In this document: positions 53,941-62,735 of the stretch, in pieces
Position numbering within the stretch: position 1 is the first letter of the stretch
Layout: each line of letters opens with the position of its first letter
DNA from: Ruminococcus sp. YRD2003
GTDB lineage: Bacteria > Bacillota > Clostridia > Oscillospirales > Ruminococcaceae
Assembly (NCBI GenBank): GCA_900109435.1
Contig: FNZT01000013.1
Span: 1-64,000, forward strand
Reading direction: 5' to 3'
DNA length: 64,000 nucleotides
Program-made: the position numbers and the translations under genes
Notes under the pieces: model-generated
Database searches by the model: none
What the model was told of the DNA's origin: nothing
Seen by the model: the letters and a program-made list of their open reading frames with translations, nothing else

Positions 53941-54435
53941 ATGAAGCATGAGAAACTGAGAGTATTCCTGAACCCGGATGCGATGAAGAGATTATGTCGG
54001 GACTATGTGCTCGAACATGAAGATCTGACGATCCTGTCATGGGATTATGTAATCGAACACGGAAAAAATTATGGCCTTGATGAAGTCGAACAGGTCACCA
54101 GAGGTATAGATTATATGTGCTATCCTGATATGGAATATCCAGATGACCTACGTGGTTTTAGCGGACTGTTCAGCGGCGTGGTATATGAAAGATATGGCAA
54201 TCTTAGCCTGAGATATTATGATTTTTATAAAGACGGTTTGCTGGACGGAGTATCAGTTAACTTCTATCTTTCAGGTAAGATAAAAGGATACGGTGTCTAT
54301 GATAAAGGAAGATTGACAGGTAAATTATATGAGTGGTACGAAAATGGAAAGATTAAAAAGTTTATTGATCGTATCCATAATAAGCGTATCGAGTTTGATG
54401 AGCAAGGGAATATCGTAAAGCAAGGCAAAGTGTGA
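53941..54435 (+). CDS. YwqK/MORN-like protein, copy 1
   Basis: 164 residues, no signal peptide. The N-terminal part has two short repeats, CRDYVLEHEDLTILSWDYVIEH-like, and the C-terminal half has MORN-type strands (GVSVNFYLSGKIKGYGVYDKG, YEWYENGKIKKF). Proteins with such strands are often annotated as YwqK-family antitoxins or immunity proteins, but the strand pattern alone does not prove that. A GGAGGAGG site precedes the ATG. The base composition is more AT-rich than the surroundings, which suggests transfer. A paralogue follows 87 bases later. Confidence 0.7.
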   Translation: MKHEKLRVFLNPDAMKRLCRDYVLEHEDLTILSWDYVIEHGKNYGLDEVEQVTRGIDYMCYPDMEYPDDLRGFSGLFSGVVYERYGNLSLRYYDFYKDGLLDGVSVNFYLSGKIKGYGVYDKGRLTGKLYEWYENGKIKKFIDRIHNKRIEFDEQGNIVKQGKV

Positions 54436-54522
54436 TTCAGAATCCTTTGGAGGTGAGCAGAAATTTTTATAAAACCCAAAAAAGAACAATCAAAACCTAA
54501 ACCGAAACACTCAAAGCAGAAT

Positions 54523-55005
54523 ATGACCAAACCTCACCCGGAGTATCCGGAATATGTGAGAACCAAGCAAATGGCTCAGAGCGGGCTGGATCAATTATCC
54601 CGTGACTATGTGATCAAGCATAAAAAGTTGGAATTCTTATCATGGAAATATGTGACTGAACACGGAAAAGAGTTTGGATATGAGCTCTGGTGGGATCCTT
54701 GTGACGGATGGTTTATATACGATAATGAGAAAGATATGAATTATACCGGTCTGATGTATGAATTATATAAGGACTGTAGCCTGATGTATTATGCGTATAT
54801 TCAAGACGGATTAGAAGAGGGAGTAGAAGTTGATTTCTATCCTTCGGGCGAATTGAAAAGCTATAGTATATATCATAAAAGAAAAACCATTGAGATATAT
54901 TATGAGTGGTACGAAAACGGAATGATAAAATGCTATAATAACGGTAAGCAGCTCATCCGATTTGATGAAGAAGGATATATGTATAGGAAGGCTGAGCGGA
55001 AGTAA
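54523..55005 (+). CDS. YwqK/MORN-like protein, copy 2
   Basis: 160 residues from the ATG at 54523, paralogous to the gene before it (SRDYVIKHKKLEFLSWKYVTEHG, VDFYPSGELKSYSIY, YEWYENGMIKCY). The good ribosome binding site GGAGG (54449-54453) is too far from this ATG. It is nine bases from an in-frame ATT at 54463, which would add 20 Lys/Pro-rich residues (FIKPKKEQSKPKPKHSK). The true start may be that ATT, or an ATG lost by mutation. Function unknown; gene pairs of this kind are common as immunity genes in polymorphic toxin loci, but no toxin gene adjoins them. Confidence 0.68.
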   Translation: MTKPHPEYPEYVRTKQMAQSGLDQLSRDYVIKHKKLEFLSWKYVTEHGKEFGYELWWDPCDGWFIYDNEKDMNYTGLMYELYKDCSLMYYAYIQDGLEEGVEVDFYPSGELKSYSIYHKRKTIEIYYEWYENGMIKCYNNGKQLIRFDEEGYMYRKAERK

Positions 55006-55038
55006 TAAATAACTATGAGACAAATCAAAAGGACGTGA

Positions 55039-55743
55039 ATGACATTGGATACCAAAGCAATGCAGGAAGAATTCCTGCGGCAGCAGAACGAGCTGTGCGA
55101 CAAGATAGAGCCAGTTGACAAATTTGATATGGACAGCGTGAAGCTGATCGCAGGCGTTGACCTTGCGTACTGGAATAAGGACGACGAAGAGTATGCGGTC
55201 TGCTGTATCGTTGTTATTGATTCGGATACGCATGAAGTCGTTGAGAAGCAGCATTACAGCGGCAAGATAGAAGTTCCGTATATGCCGGGATTCCTTGCGT
55301 TCAGAGAGCTGCCGCTGATACTGAAAACAGTGGAGCTGCTCGAAGCAAGCCCCGATATTTACATATTTGACGGCAATGGTTATCTGCACCCGAGGCACAT
55401 GGGTATTGCAACTCATGCGAGCTTTTATCTGAACAAGCCTACTATCGGCATCGCAAAGACATATTTCCGTGTCGATAGAAAGACGGATTATACCGAACCC
55501 GAAAACGCAGCAGGCAGCTTCACGGATATAGTCATAGACGGCGAGGTCTACGGCAGAGCGCTGAGGACTCACAAAGATGTGAAGCCGATATTCATATCTA
55601 TCGGGAACTTCGTATCGCTCGACACCGCCTGCGCTCTTGCATTGAAGCTGACCGATAAGGAGAGCCATATCCCGCTCCCGACACGTCTGGCTGACTTGGA
55701 AACACATATCGCAAGAGAAAATGAAAGAAATATGATATTATGA
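55039..55743 (+). CDS. nfi: Endonuclease V
   Basis: 234 residues. The family motifs LIAGVDLAYWN (catalytic Asp), YMPGFLAFRELP, IFDGNGYLHPRHMGIATH and TIGIAKTYF are intact, as is the late KPIFISIGNFVSL. Endonuclease V nicks DNA one base 3' of deoxyinosine after adenine deamination; some members also act on inosine in RNA. AAAGGACG lies before the ATG. It follows the YwqK-like genes and marks the return to chromosomal core genes. Confidence 0.94.
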   Translation: MTLDTKAMQEEFLRQQNELCDKIEPVDKFDMDSVKLIAGVDLAYWNKDDEEYAVCCIVVIDSDTHEVVEKQHYSGKIEVPYMPGFLAFRELPLILKTVELLEASPDIYIFDGNGYLHPRHMGIATHASFYLNKPTIGIAKTYFRVDRKTDYTEPENAAGSFTDIVIDGEVYGRALRTHKDVKPIFISIGNFVSLDTACALALKLTDKESHIPLPTRLADLETHIARENERNMIL

Positions 55744-55838
55744 TCATAATACGCCCCGATACCGTGAGCATGAGGCGAAAACTGCCGCAAATGAACATAT
55801 TTAGCCGAATGACATCGCGCAGATATTAGGATTTTTTA

Positions 55839-55867
55839 TTGCATTTTTGAAACAAATGTGGTATAAT
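55839..55867 (+). promoter_or_regulatory. Promoter of the lipid kinase gene
   Basis: TTGCAT (55839-55844), 17-base spacer, TATAAT (55862-55867), 32 bases before the ATG. Confidence 0.8.
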
Positions 55868-55899
55868 AGATTCAATATCATCTTTGGAGCAGCAGAATT

Positions 55900-56847
55900 A
55901 TGCAGAAATTATATTTTATAGTTAATTTGCTCGCGGGCAGAGCCACGATCGGCGATAAGCTCGGCGAGATAATAGACGAATTCAACAAAGCGCACTTCGA
56001 GGTCACGGTGCATATCACCCAGAGCGGTACCGATGCCGCAGATTCGGCGAATTACGCCTGCGAGAACGGCTTCGACCTCATAGTATGTGCGGGCGGAGAC
56101 GGCACGCTCAGCCAGTGTTTGCAGGGCATGATGAAGAGCCGCAGCCGCGTCCCGATAGGCTACCTGCCCGCGGGCTCGACCAACGATTTTGCGCGCAGTC
56201 TCGGTATACCCAAGAACACCATGGACGCCGTGAAATGGATAACGAGCGGAACAGCAACACCGTGCGACATCGGCAGCTTCAACGACAACTACTTCTCGTA
56301 CATCGTCGCTTTCGGAGCATTTACGAGCGTCGCGTATGAGACCTCGCAGCAGGTCAAGAACGTGCTCGGCCACGTATCCTACGTCCTGAATGGCATGATG
56401 CAGCTCTCGACCCTGCGCTCAAAGAGAATGCGTATCGAGTACGACGGCAACGTTGTGGAGGGCGACTATATCTTTGGAATGGTCACGAATTCCGCTTCGG
56501 TAGCGGGATTGCTCTCGATGAACGACTTCTACCTTGACGACGGTGTTTTCGAGGTCACGCTGATAAAGAAGCCCGCGAATCTCATACAGCTCCAGCAGAT
56601 AGTACGCTCGCTGCTCAATATCTCCGTGGAGATAGACAAGGACTACATCAAGTTCTTCCGCACGAACAAGATAACCTTCACCTCGCTCAGCGATGAGGAG
56701 ATAACGTGGACCCGCGACGGCGAGTACGGCGGGAACGCTGTCGAAAACGTTATCTGCAACTGTCAGCGTGCGGTATCGTTCATGATAGGCGAGCGCGGAA
56801 TGCCTGCCTATGACGACCCTATCGAGAATTACCTTGCTGAGGTATAA
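55900..56847 (+). CDS. Diacylglycerol kinase family lipid kinase
   Basis: 315 residues. The catalytic domain has the ATP-binding CAGGDGTLSQCLQGM, the LPAGSTNDFARSLGIP motif and GSFNDNYFSYIVAFGAF; the second beta-rich domain ends with WTRDGEYGGN. These are DgkB/YegS-family signatures. Such enzymes phosphorylate diacylglycerol, returning it to phosphatidic acid during lipoteichoic acid turnover, or act on related lipids. The protein is soluble or peripheral to the membrane. A terminator follows at once, so this is a single-gene unit. Confidence 0.93.
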   Translation: MQKLYFIVNLLAGRATIGDKLGEIIDEFNKAHFEVTVHITQSGTDAADSANYACENGFDLIVCAGGDGTLSQCLQGMMKSRSRVPIGYLPAGSTNDFARSLGIPKNTMDAVKWITSGTATPCDIGSFNDNYFSYIVAFGAFTSVAYETSQQVKNVLGHVSYVLNGMMQLSTLRSKRMRIEYDGNVVEGDYIFGMVTNSASVAGLLSMNDFYLDDGVFEVTLIKKPANLIQLQQIVRSLLNISVEIDKDYIKFFRTNKITFTSLSDEEITWTRDGEYGGNAVENVICNCQRAVSFMIGERGMPAYDDPIENYLAEV

Positions 56848-56848
56848 C

Positions 56849-56876
56849 AAAAGAGCTCCTTCGGGAGCTCTTTTTT
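56849..56876 (+). terminator. Terminator after the lipid kinase gene
   Basis: AAAAGAGCTCC / GGAGCTCTTTT stem with a TTCG tetraloop and T-run; A-rich on the left side, so it may also serve the opposing minus-strand operon that stops at 56892. Confidence 0.92.
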
Positions 56877-56891
56877 GCGTATAGTATGCAG

Positions 56892-57800
56892 TTATCGGGC
56901 AGACATCAGTTGGTCCATCAGCTCGTCGATGAGCGGCTTTCTTGCGAGCCAGTCGGAGAAGGCAGTAGCTCCGCCGCAGGCAGTACCGAGCTTTAGAGCA
57001 TACTCGCTTCCCTGCGGAAGTCCTGCCACGAAACCTGCGAGCATGGAATCTCCCGCTCCCACGGAGTTCCTGACCTCGCCGCGGCATACGCCCTGTTTAT
57101 GGAGCTCACCGTTCTCGTCGAGGAGCAGCGCACCTTTCTCAGCCATGGACACGAGAACGTTGCGAGCCCCCATATCCTGCAATTTTCTCGCATAAGCGGC
57201 GATGTCATCCTCATTTTTGAGCTCAGCTCCGAACATCTCTTCAAGCTCGAAATTGTTGGGCTTGATGAGGAATGGGCGGTATTTCAGCACATTCATCAGC
57301 AGCTCGCCTGTCGCGTCGACCACGGTGCGGATATCCCTGTCCGCAATGCGTCCGAGGATGCGCTCGTAGATATCGGAGGGCAGGCTGCTCGGGATACTGC
57401 CCGCGAGGATGAGCGTGTCGCCGTCCTTGAATCGGTCAGTTTTCGCGAAGAGCTCGTCAATGGCGTGCTCGTCTATCTCGGGACCCTGCCCGTTCAGTTC
57501 GGTCTCGGAGTCCGTCTTTATCTTGACATTGATGCGGGAATTGCCGCTTTTGAGCCTTACAAAGTCCGCCTCAATGCCCATAGAGCAGACCCCGCGCTCG
57601 ATAGCTATGCCCGTAAAGCCCGCAGTGAAGCCGAGAACTATCGACTGCACGCCGAGCTCCGCCAGTACAGCCGAAACGTTGATGCCCTTGCCGCCGATGT
57701 ATATCTCCTCGCTTGACGAGCGGTTCACGCCGTCCGCTTTGAGCTCGTCGGTGTGGACAACGTAGTCTATCGCGGGATTGAAAGTGACCGTATATATCAT
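56892..57800 (-). CDS. PfkB-family 1-phosphofructokinase-type hexose kinase
   Basis: 302 residues. The start MIYTVTFNPAIDYVV, the GGKGINVSAVLAELG signature and the C-terminal NSVGAGDSMLAGFVAG with the catalytic Asp match FruK/LacC kinases. Such enzymes phosphorylate fructose 1-phosphate or tagatose 6-phosphate using ATP. There is no PTS fructose transporter or regulator nearby. It starts 12 bases after thiC and is the last gene of the thiamine operon, so its link to thiamine is unclear; HMP kinases are a different branch of this superfamily. Confidence 0.9.
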   Translation of the reverse strand: MIYTVTFNPAIDYVVHTDELKADGVNRSSSEEIYIGGKGINVSAVLAELGVQSIVLGFTAGFTGIAIERGVCSMGIEADFVRLKSGNSRINVKIKTDSETELNGQGPEIDEHAIDELFAKTDRFKDGDTLILAGSIPSSLPSDIYERILGRIADRDIRTVVDATGELLMNVLKYRPFLIKPNNFELEEMFGAELKNEDDIAAYARKLQDMGARNVLVSMAEKGALLLDENGELHKQGVCRGEVRNSVGAGDSMLAGFVAGLPQGSEYALKLGTACGGATAFSDWLARKPLIDELMDQLMSAR

Positions 57801-57812
57801 ATGGACGCTCCT

Positions 57813-59126
57813 TTATTTCTCCGAGCAGAATTCTACCTTTTCGCCGTTGAGTATCATGTTGGTAGTACGAACTGCGCACATCTTACCGCACATCGAGCAG
57901 GTATGGCGCTCGGAAACGGGTGTGCTCTCGTAGTAAGCGCGAGCCTTCTCGGGGTCGATGCAAATCTTGAACATCTCTTCCCAGTCGAGCTCATGCCGAG
58001 CTTTAGCCATTCTGTTGTCGATGTCTCTTGCATTCGGTATGCCCTTCGCGATATCAGCAGCATGAGCCGCTATCTTGCTCGCCATGATGCCCTCCTTGAC
58101 GTCGGCGGCATCGGGCAGGCGGAGGTGCTCTGCGGGAGTAACGTAGCAGAGGAAGTCAGCTCCGTTTGCGGCAGCGATAGCACCGCCGATAGCGGAAGTG
58201 ATGTGGTCATAGCCGGGAGCGATATCCGTAACGAGAGGCCCGAGCACGTAGAACGGTGCATTGTGGCAGATACGCTTCTGGAGCTTCATATTCGCCGCTA
58301 TCTCGTTCATTGCCATGTGACCGGGACCCTCGACCATGACCTGCACGTCCTTAGCCCAAGCTCTCTCGGTCAGCGCGCCGAGCTCGATGAGCTCCGCTAT
58401 CTGACCCGCATCGGTCGCATCGTCGATACAGCCGGGACGGAGCGCGTCACCGAGGCTGATAGTCACGTCAAATTCGCGGAGTATCTCGAGCACATCGTCG
58501 TAGTACTCGAAGAAGGGGTTTTCATTGCCTGTCATCATCATCCACGCGAAGAGGAGCGAACCTCCGCGGGAAACGATGTTCATTTTTCTCTTGTCGCGCA
58601 TAAAAGCCTCAACAGCGCGGCGGTTGATACCTGCGTGGATAGTCATGAAGTCCACGCCCTCCTCGGCGTGCGCGCGCACTACCTTGAGGAAGTCCTGCGC
58701 GGTTATTTCGAGGAGGTCCTTCTCAAGGTAGCCGATAGCGTCATACATCGGAACAGTACCTATCATCGCGGGCGACTTCTCAACGAGCGCCTTGCGGAAG
58801 GTGTTGGTCTTACCGTAGTTGCTGAGGTCCATGATAGCCTCTGCGCCGAACTTTATAGCCATGTCGACCTTTTCCATCTCCATGTCGTAGTCGTTCTTAT
58901 CGCCCGAAATACCGAGGTTCACGTTTATCTTCGTTCTCATGCCCGCGCCGATGCCCTCGGGGGAGATGGACTTGTGGTTGATGTTGCAGGGGATAGCCAC
59001 CTCGCCTGTCGCCACGAGAGCGCGGAGCTTCTCAGCGTCCATGTTCTCCTTCTCGGCTACTATCTTCATTTCGGGCGTGATGATGCCCTTCTTGGCGGCT
59101 TCCATCTGTGTGCTGTATTCTCTCAT
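57813..59126 (-). CDS. thiC: Phosphomethylpyrimidine synthase ThiC
   Basis: 437 residues, the shorter clostridial form. Conserved blocks include [59 protein letters not shown] and [12 protein letters not shown]. The C-terminal cysteines in [11 protein letters not shown] hold the radical-SAM [4Fe-4S] cluster; the spacing is C-x2-C-x3-C. ThiC rearranges aminoimidazole ribotide into HMP phosphate. No TPP riboswitch is visible in the 123 bases before it, so its regulation probably comes from upstream of the window. Confidence 0.97.
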   Translation of the reverse strand: MREYSTQMEAAKKGIITPEMKIVAEKENMDAEKLRALVATGEVAIPCNINHKSISPEGIGAGMRTKINVNLGISGDKNDYDMEMEKVDMAIKFGAEAIMDLSNYGKTNTFRKALVEKSPAMIGTVPMYDAIGYLEKDLLEITAQDFLKVVRAHAEEGVDFMTIHAGINRRAVEAFMRDKRKMNIVSRGGSLLFAWMMMTGNENPFFEYYDDVLEILREFDVTISLGDALRPGCIDDATDAGQIAELIELGALTERAWAKDVQVMVEGPGHMAMNEIAANMKLQKRICHNAPFYVLGPLVTDIAPGYDHITSAIGGAIAAANGADFLCYVTPAEHLRLPDAADVKEGIMASKIAAHAADIAKGIPNARDIDNRMAKARHELDWEEMFKICIDPEKARAYYESTPVSERHTCSMCGKMCAVRTTNMILNGEKVEFCSEK

Positions 59127-59165
59127 TGGTTTAATTCCTTTCGTGTTTGGATTTGTTTATTTTAT

Positions 59166-59247
59166 CGGAACGCCGAGGGCGGCGTTCCCTACATTTATAT
59201 GGGTTTATTTATCGGTATTTCGGCGGGCGGATAGTATCCGCCCCTAC
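59166..59247. repeat. REP-like palindromes (GTAGGGGCG family) before thiC
   Basis: Two palindromic units, GGAACGCCGAGGGCGGCG with TTCCCTAC and GGCGGGCGGATAGTATCCGC with CCCTAC, lie in the thiD-thiC spacer. They match the units at 4898-5043 and 8471-8600. They reach to within three bases of the thiD stop, which suggests insertion inside the operon. Confidence 0.8.
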
Positions 59248-59249
59248 AT

Positions 59250-60101
59250 TTATCTGCGGAGCAGATAGCCGTGGTCGAGCGGACCGCTGCCCTGTCCGAG
59301 GTCGAGCATAGCCGCGAGCGCACCCGAGATGTACTCCTTCGCGCACTCGACAGCTTCCGCAAGCTCCATACCCTTTGCGAGTCCCGCCGCAATGGCGCTT
59401 GACAGCGTGCAGCCCGTACCGTGAGTATTGGGGTTGTTTATGCGTCTGCCCTCGAACCACTGCGACGTACCGTCGGGGCAGCAGAGGAAATCGCTCGCGT
59501 CGTTTACCATGTGTCCGCCCTTGCAGAGCGTCGCGCAGCCGTATTTATCGACTATCGCCATCGCAGCGGCTTCCATATCGTCCGCGGATGCTATCTTCAT
59601 GCCCGATATCAGCTCCGCCTCGGGTATATTCGGCGTGATGACCTCCGCTATCGGGAAGAGCAGCCGCTTGACAGCCTCATAAGCTTCTCCCGAGCTCAGA
59701 GCCGAGCCGCTTGTCGCTACGGCAACGGGGTCGACCACGACATTTTCGGCTTTCCAGTAAGCGAGCCTGTCCGCGATGACTTCGGCGAGCTCCGCCGACG
59801 ATACCATACCTATCTTGACAGCATCGGGACGGATATCGCTGAACACCGCGTCTATCTGCTTTGCGAGGAAGTCGGGCGGAGTGTCGAGTACACCCGTGAC
59901 CCCCGTGGTATTCTGCGCGGTCAGAGCTGTTATCGCGCTCATAGCGAAGACGCCGTTCATGGTCATGGTTTTTAAGTCAGCCTGAATGCCCGCACCGCCC
60001 GAGGAATCGCTCCCCGCGATAGTCAGAGCCGTATGTTTCGGCTCGCGCACATGGTCGGACAAACGGAAAAAGCGCTCGTCATCGGGATTTTTGTTTATCA
60101 T
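59250..60101 (-). CDS. thiD: Hydroxymethylpyrimidine/phosphomethylpyrimidine kinase
   Basis: 283 residues. TIAGSDSSGGAGIQADLKT, the PDAVKIGMV strand, VVVDPVAVATSG and NTHGTGCTLSSAIAAGLA with the catalytic Cys are the ThiD signatures. ThiD phosphorylates HMP to HMP-P and then HMP-PP. It has about 20 extra residues at the N-terminus (MINKNPDDERFFRLSDHV) compared with most ThiD proteins. It overlaps the thiE stop by four bases. Confidence 0.96.
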   Translation of the reverse strand: MINKNPDDERFFRLSDHVREPKHTALTIAGSDSSGGAGIQADLKTMTMNGVFAMSAITALTAQNTTGVTGVLDTPPDFLAKQIDAVFSDIRPDAVKIGMVSSAELAEVIADRLAYWKAENVVVDPVAVATSGSALSSGEAYEAVKRLLFPIAEVITPNIPEAELISGMKIASADDMEAAAMAIVDKYGCATLCKGGHMVNDASDFLCCPDGTSQWFEGRRINNPNTHGTGCTLSSAIAAGLAKGMELAEAVECAKEYISGALAAMLDLGQGSGPLDHGYLLRR

Positions 60102-60739
60102 CGAGCGATCGCCTCCTCAGCCTTCTGTCGGAGCAGTTCAGCCGCCGCCCTGACGTCGTCCGCGGCGAATATCGCCGAAACGACCGCAATGCCGCGTTGA
60201 CCGCACCCGTTTATCTCATGGACATTCTCCGCCGTGATACCGCCTATCGCAGCGACGGGCAGCTTCACGCTCGCCGTTATCTCGCGGAGGTCGGCGGGGG
60301 TGATGCGGATAGCATTTTTCTTGGTAGGGGAGGGGAAGACAGCTCCCACGCCGAGGTAATCGGCGCTCATTTTCTGAGCCTCAAGCGCCTGCCCGACCGT
60401 TTTTGCAGTCGCGCCGATGATGAAGTCATCGCCCGCAATACGACGTATCTCCGCGACGGGCGCGTCGTCGATGCCGACGTGTGCGCCGTCTGCTCCCGCG
60501 AGCATGGCCGCGCGGAAGTCGTCGTTGACGATGAGCGGAGCTCCGTACCTGTGGCAGATCGGCACGAGCCTGCGCGCCTCCTCGGCGAGCTCGTCTGTGT
60601 CGAGCTCCTTATTTCGGAGCTGCACGCACGTCACGCCGCCCTGCAATGCGAGCTCGACCTGCTCTGCGAGGTCTCTCCCGCGGAGGCAGGTGTTGTCGGT
60701 TATGGCGTAAAGGGTAAGCATTTCGGGTAAAAACTTCAT
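60098..60739 (-). CDS. thiE: Thiamine phosphate synthase
   Basis: 213 residues. LYAITDNTCLRGRDLAEQVE, VTCVQLRNKELD, LIVNDDFRAAMLAGADGAHVG and AIGGITAENVHEI carry the ThiE pyrophosphate- and thiazole-binding residues. The enzyme couples HMP-PP and the thiazole phosphate to thiamine phosphate. It overlaps its neighbours on both sides by four bases, with TenI upstream and ThiD downstream. Confidence 0.96.
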   Translation of the reverse strand: MKFLPEMLTLYAITDNTCLRGRDLAEQVELALQGGVTCVQLRNKELDTDELAEEARRLVPICHRYGAPLIVNDDFRAAMLAGADGAHVGIDDAPVAEIRRIAGDDFIIGATAKTVGQALEAQKMSADYLGVGAVFPSPTKKNAIRITPADLREITASVKLPVAAIGGITAENVHEINGCGQRGIAVVSAIFAADDVRAAAELLRQKAEEAIAR

Positions 60740-61341
60740 TTCACGTCACTCTCCTTTTTGAATCTGTCAAGGTATTTTTTCGGGTCGGGACAGCTCATCA
60801 GCCCGCTCATCACGCACGCTCCCGACGCTCCCGCGGCAATGACGGAGCCGTAATTTTCCGCGCAGATCCCGCCTATAGCGTACACGGGTATGCTCACGGC
60901 GGAGCACACCTCCCGCAGGAAGTCAAGACCGCGCGGCGGCAGACCTTTTTTGCAGTCGGTAGCAAAAACGTGTCCCGCAGTGATGTAGGAAGCCCCCTGC
61001 TTCTGCGCTTCGAGCGCATCGGAGACGCTGTGGCATGAGGCGCCTATCGTGCGGAATCTCCGCTTCATATCGTCGGGGAGCCCGCATAGGATATGCAGCG
61101 GCAGGTGTATCGCCTCCGCACCGAGCTCCGCCGCAGTGTCTGTGAAGCTGTGGAGCACGCACGGTACGCCGTACTCCCCGCAGATACGCATTGCAGTCAC
61201 CGCGAGCGAGCTGTATTCCCTCGGAGAGAGGTCCTTCTCGCGCAGTATCACCGCTTTCGGCTCGGCTTCGGCTATTTTTCGGAGCTGTGCGGGGAAGTCC
61301 TCACACAGCCACCTGTTTGTCACACAGATAATGTCACACAT
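60736..61341 (-). CDS. tenI: Thiazole tautomerase TenI-like protein
   Basis: 201 residues, related to ThiE but with the TenI features: IGASCHSVSDALEAQ and ITAGHVFATDCKKGLPPRGLD, where the His of CHS is the proposed catalytic residue. TenI aromatises the thiazole tautomer made by ThiG and lacks thiamine phosphate synthase activity in B. subtilis. Its place between thiH and thiE fits that role. Start and stop overlap both neighbours (8 and 4 bases). Confidence 0.87.
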   Translation of the reverse strand: MCDIICVTNRWLCEDFPAQLRKIAEAEPKAVILREKDLSPREYSSLAVTAMRICGEYGVPCVLHSFTDTAAELGAEAIHLPLHILCGLPDDMKRRFRTIGASCHSVSDALEAQKQGASYITAGHVFATDCKKGLPPRGLDFLREVCSAVSIPVYAIGGICAENYGSVIAAGASGACVMSGLMSCPDPKKYLDRFKKESDVK

Positions 61342-62584
61342 AGAGGTAATCGTTCAGCACAGGCTGAAGTCCTTCGCCCGACATATCGTCGTACATTTTT
61401 CTGAGGCTGCGACCGTCGCTTATCTCGAACTGCTCGTCGCCCGCCTCATCAGCTTCCTTGCCCGTGTACTTGCTTTCGTGGTCGCCGATGCCCGTGGAAA
61501 CGCCCGCGGATATTTTAGTCGCGGCGATCTTGACTATGCCGTTGCGGAAGCTCTCGCTCTCACGCGACGACACCGTGATACCGCAGAACGGCAGGAATAT
61601 CCTGTACGCGCACAGCACCTGACAAAGCTGCTTTTCGTGGACGTCGAGCGGGTTTATCTTCTCGTTATTGACAATTGGGCGAAGTCTCGGACACGAAAGC
61701 GATATCTCTGCGTGCGGGTACTTGCGCTGTAAGTAGTAGACGTGCAGTGCGCTCGCGAGGGCGTCCTTTCGGAAGTCCGAGAGCCCGAGCAGAGCCGAGC
61801 AGGCGATCCCGCGCATACCCGCCATAAGAGCGCGCTCCTGCGCCTCGAAGCGGTAGGGGAAAACGCGCTTGTGTCCGAGCAGGTGCAGCTGCTCATATCG
61901 GTCGCTGTCGTAGGTCTCCTGAAACACGGTGACGTAGTCGACTCCGCACTCGTGGAGATAGCGGTACTCGTCTGTGTTGACGGGGTATATCTCGATACCG
62001 ACAAGCCTGAAATACTTCCGTGCGAGCTTGCAAGCCTCGCCGATATATTCGACGCTGCTCTGCGCGCGGCTCTCGCCCGTGAGAATGAGTATCTCCTCCA
62101 TGCCGCTCTCGGAGATGACCTTCATCTCGTGCTCTATCTGCTCCATTGAGAGCTTCATGCGGCGGATATCGTTATAGCAGTTGAATCCGCAGTACACGCA
62201 GTAATTCTCGCAGTAATTGGCTATATACAGAGGAGTGAAGAGGTAGACGGTGTTGCCGAAGTGCTTCTGTGTTTCGAGCCTTGCCTTTTCAGCCATCTGT
62301 TCGAGAAAGGGTTCGGCGGCAGGGGAGAGGAGGGCTTTGAAGTCCTCGACGGAGCAGGTATCGTGCCTGAGTGCGCGGAGCACGTCCGCGGGTGTATACT
62401 TGCTGTAGTCGTAGCTCTGCATCTCGGAGATGACCTTTCCGCGGATGTCGGAGCTTATCTGCTCCATTCCCTCCATGTACGCCATGTGGTCGGTACGGGA
62501 GGACGGGTCGTTCTCGAGGCGGTGCTTTTTTTCAAGTGCGGCTTCGGAGAGCTTGTCCGAATCCACAAAGTAGTTGTTGTCCAT
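61334..62584 (-). CDS. thiH: 2-iminoacetate synthase ThiH
   Basis: 416 residues. The radical-SAM motif is CENYCVYC (C125, C129, C132), followed by ILTGESRAQSSVEYIGE. The enzyme cleaves tyrosine with S-adenosylmethionine to give dehydroglycine for thiazole formation in anaerobes, where aerobes would use ThiO. The N-terminus begins MDNNYFVDSDKLSEAAL. It follows thiG after 151 bases filled with repeats, and tenI overlaps its end. Confidence 0.95.
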   Translation of the reverse strand: MDNNYFVDSDKLSEAALEKKHRLENDPSSRTDHMAYMEGMEQISSDIRGKVISEMQSYDYSKYTPADVLRALRHDTCSVEDFKALLSPAAEPFLEQMAEKARLETQKHFGNTVYLFTPLYIANYCENYCVYCGFNCYNDIRRMKLSMEQIEHEMKVISESGMEEILILTGESRAQSSVEYIGEACKLARKYFRLVGIEIYPVNTDEYRYLHECGVDYVTVFQETYDSDRYEQLHLLGHKRVFPYRFEAQERALMAGMRGIACSALLGLSDFRKDALASALHVYYLQRKYPHAEISLSCPRLRPIVNNEKINPLDVHEKQLCQVLCAYRIFLPFCGITVSSRESESFRNGIVKIAATKISAGVSTGIGDHESKYTGKEADEAGDEQFEISDGRSLRKMYDDMSGEGLQPVLNDYLYV

Positions 62585-62612
62585 TTATATTACTTCCAAT
62601 TCGTTGTTATCT

Positions 62613-62733
62613 GTAGGGGCGAGTTCCGCTCGCCCGTGATGATGTTTTTATTGCGGGCGCACGGATAAGCAGCACACCAAATCTTTGATTTGGATTGTGA
62701 TGCTATATGCAGCTTTGCTGTAATGCGCCGCTA
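62613..62733. repeat. Decayed REP-like repeat between thiG and thiH
   Basis: GTAGGGGCGAGTTCCGCTCG with CCC, then GCGGGCGCACGG, and a closing GCGCCGCTAC near 62725, are degenerate members of the GTAGGGGCG family. The middle contains ACCAAATCTTTGATTTGG, a small palindrome. This is the only sizeable gap inside the thiamine operon. Confidence 0.7.
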
Positions 62734-62735
62734 CA

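Noticed and set aside
59127-59249. TPP riboswitch expected before thiC
   Set aside because: No CTGAGA or ACCTGAT-type core is present; the spacer holds only REP-like palindromes.
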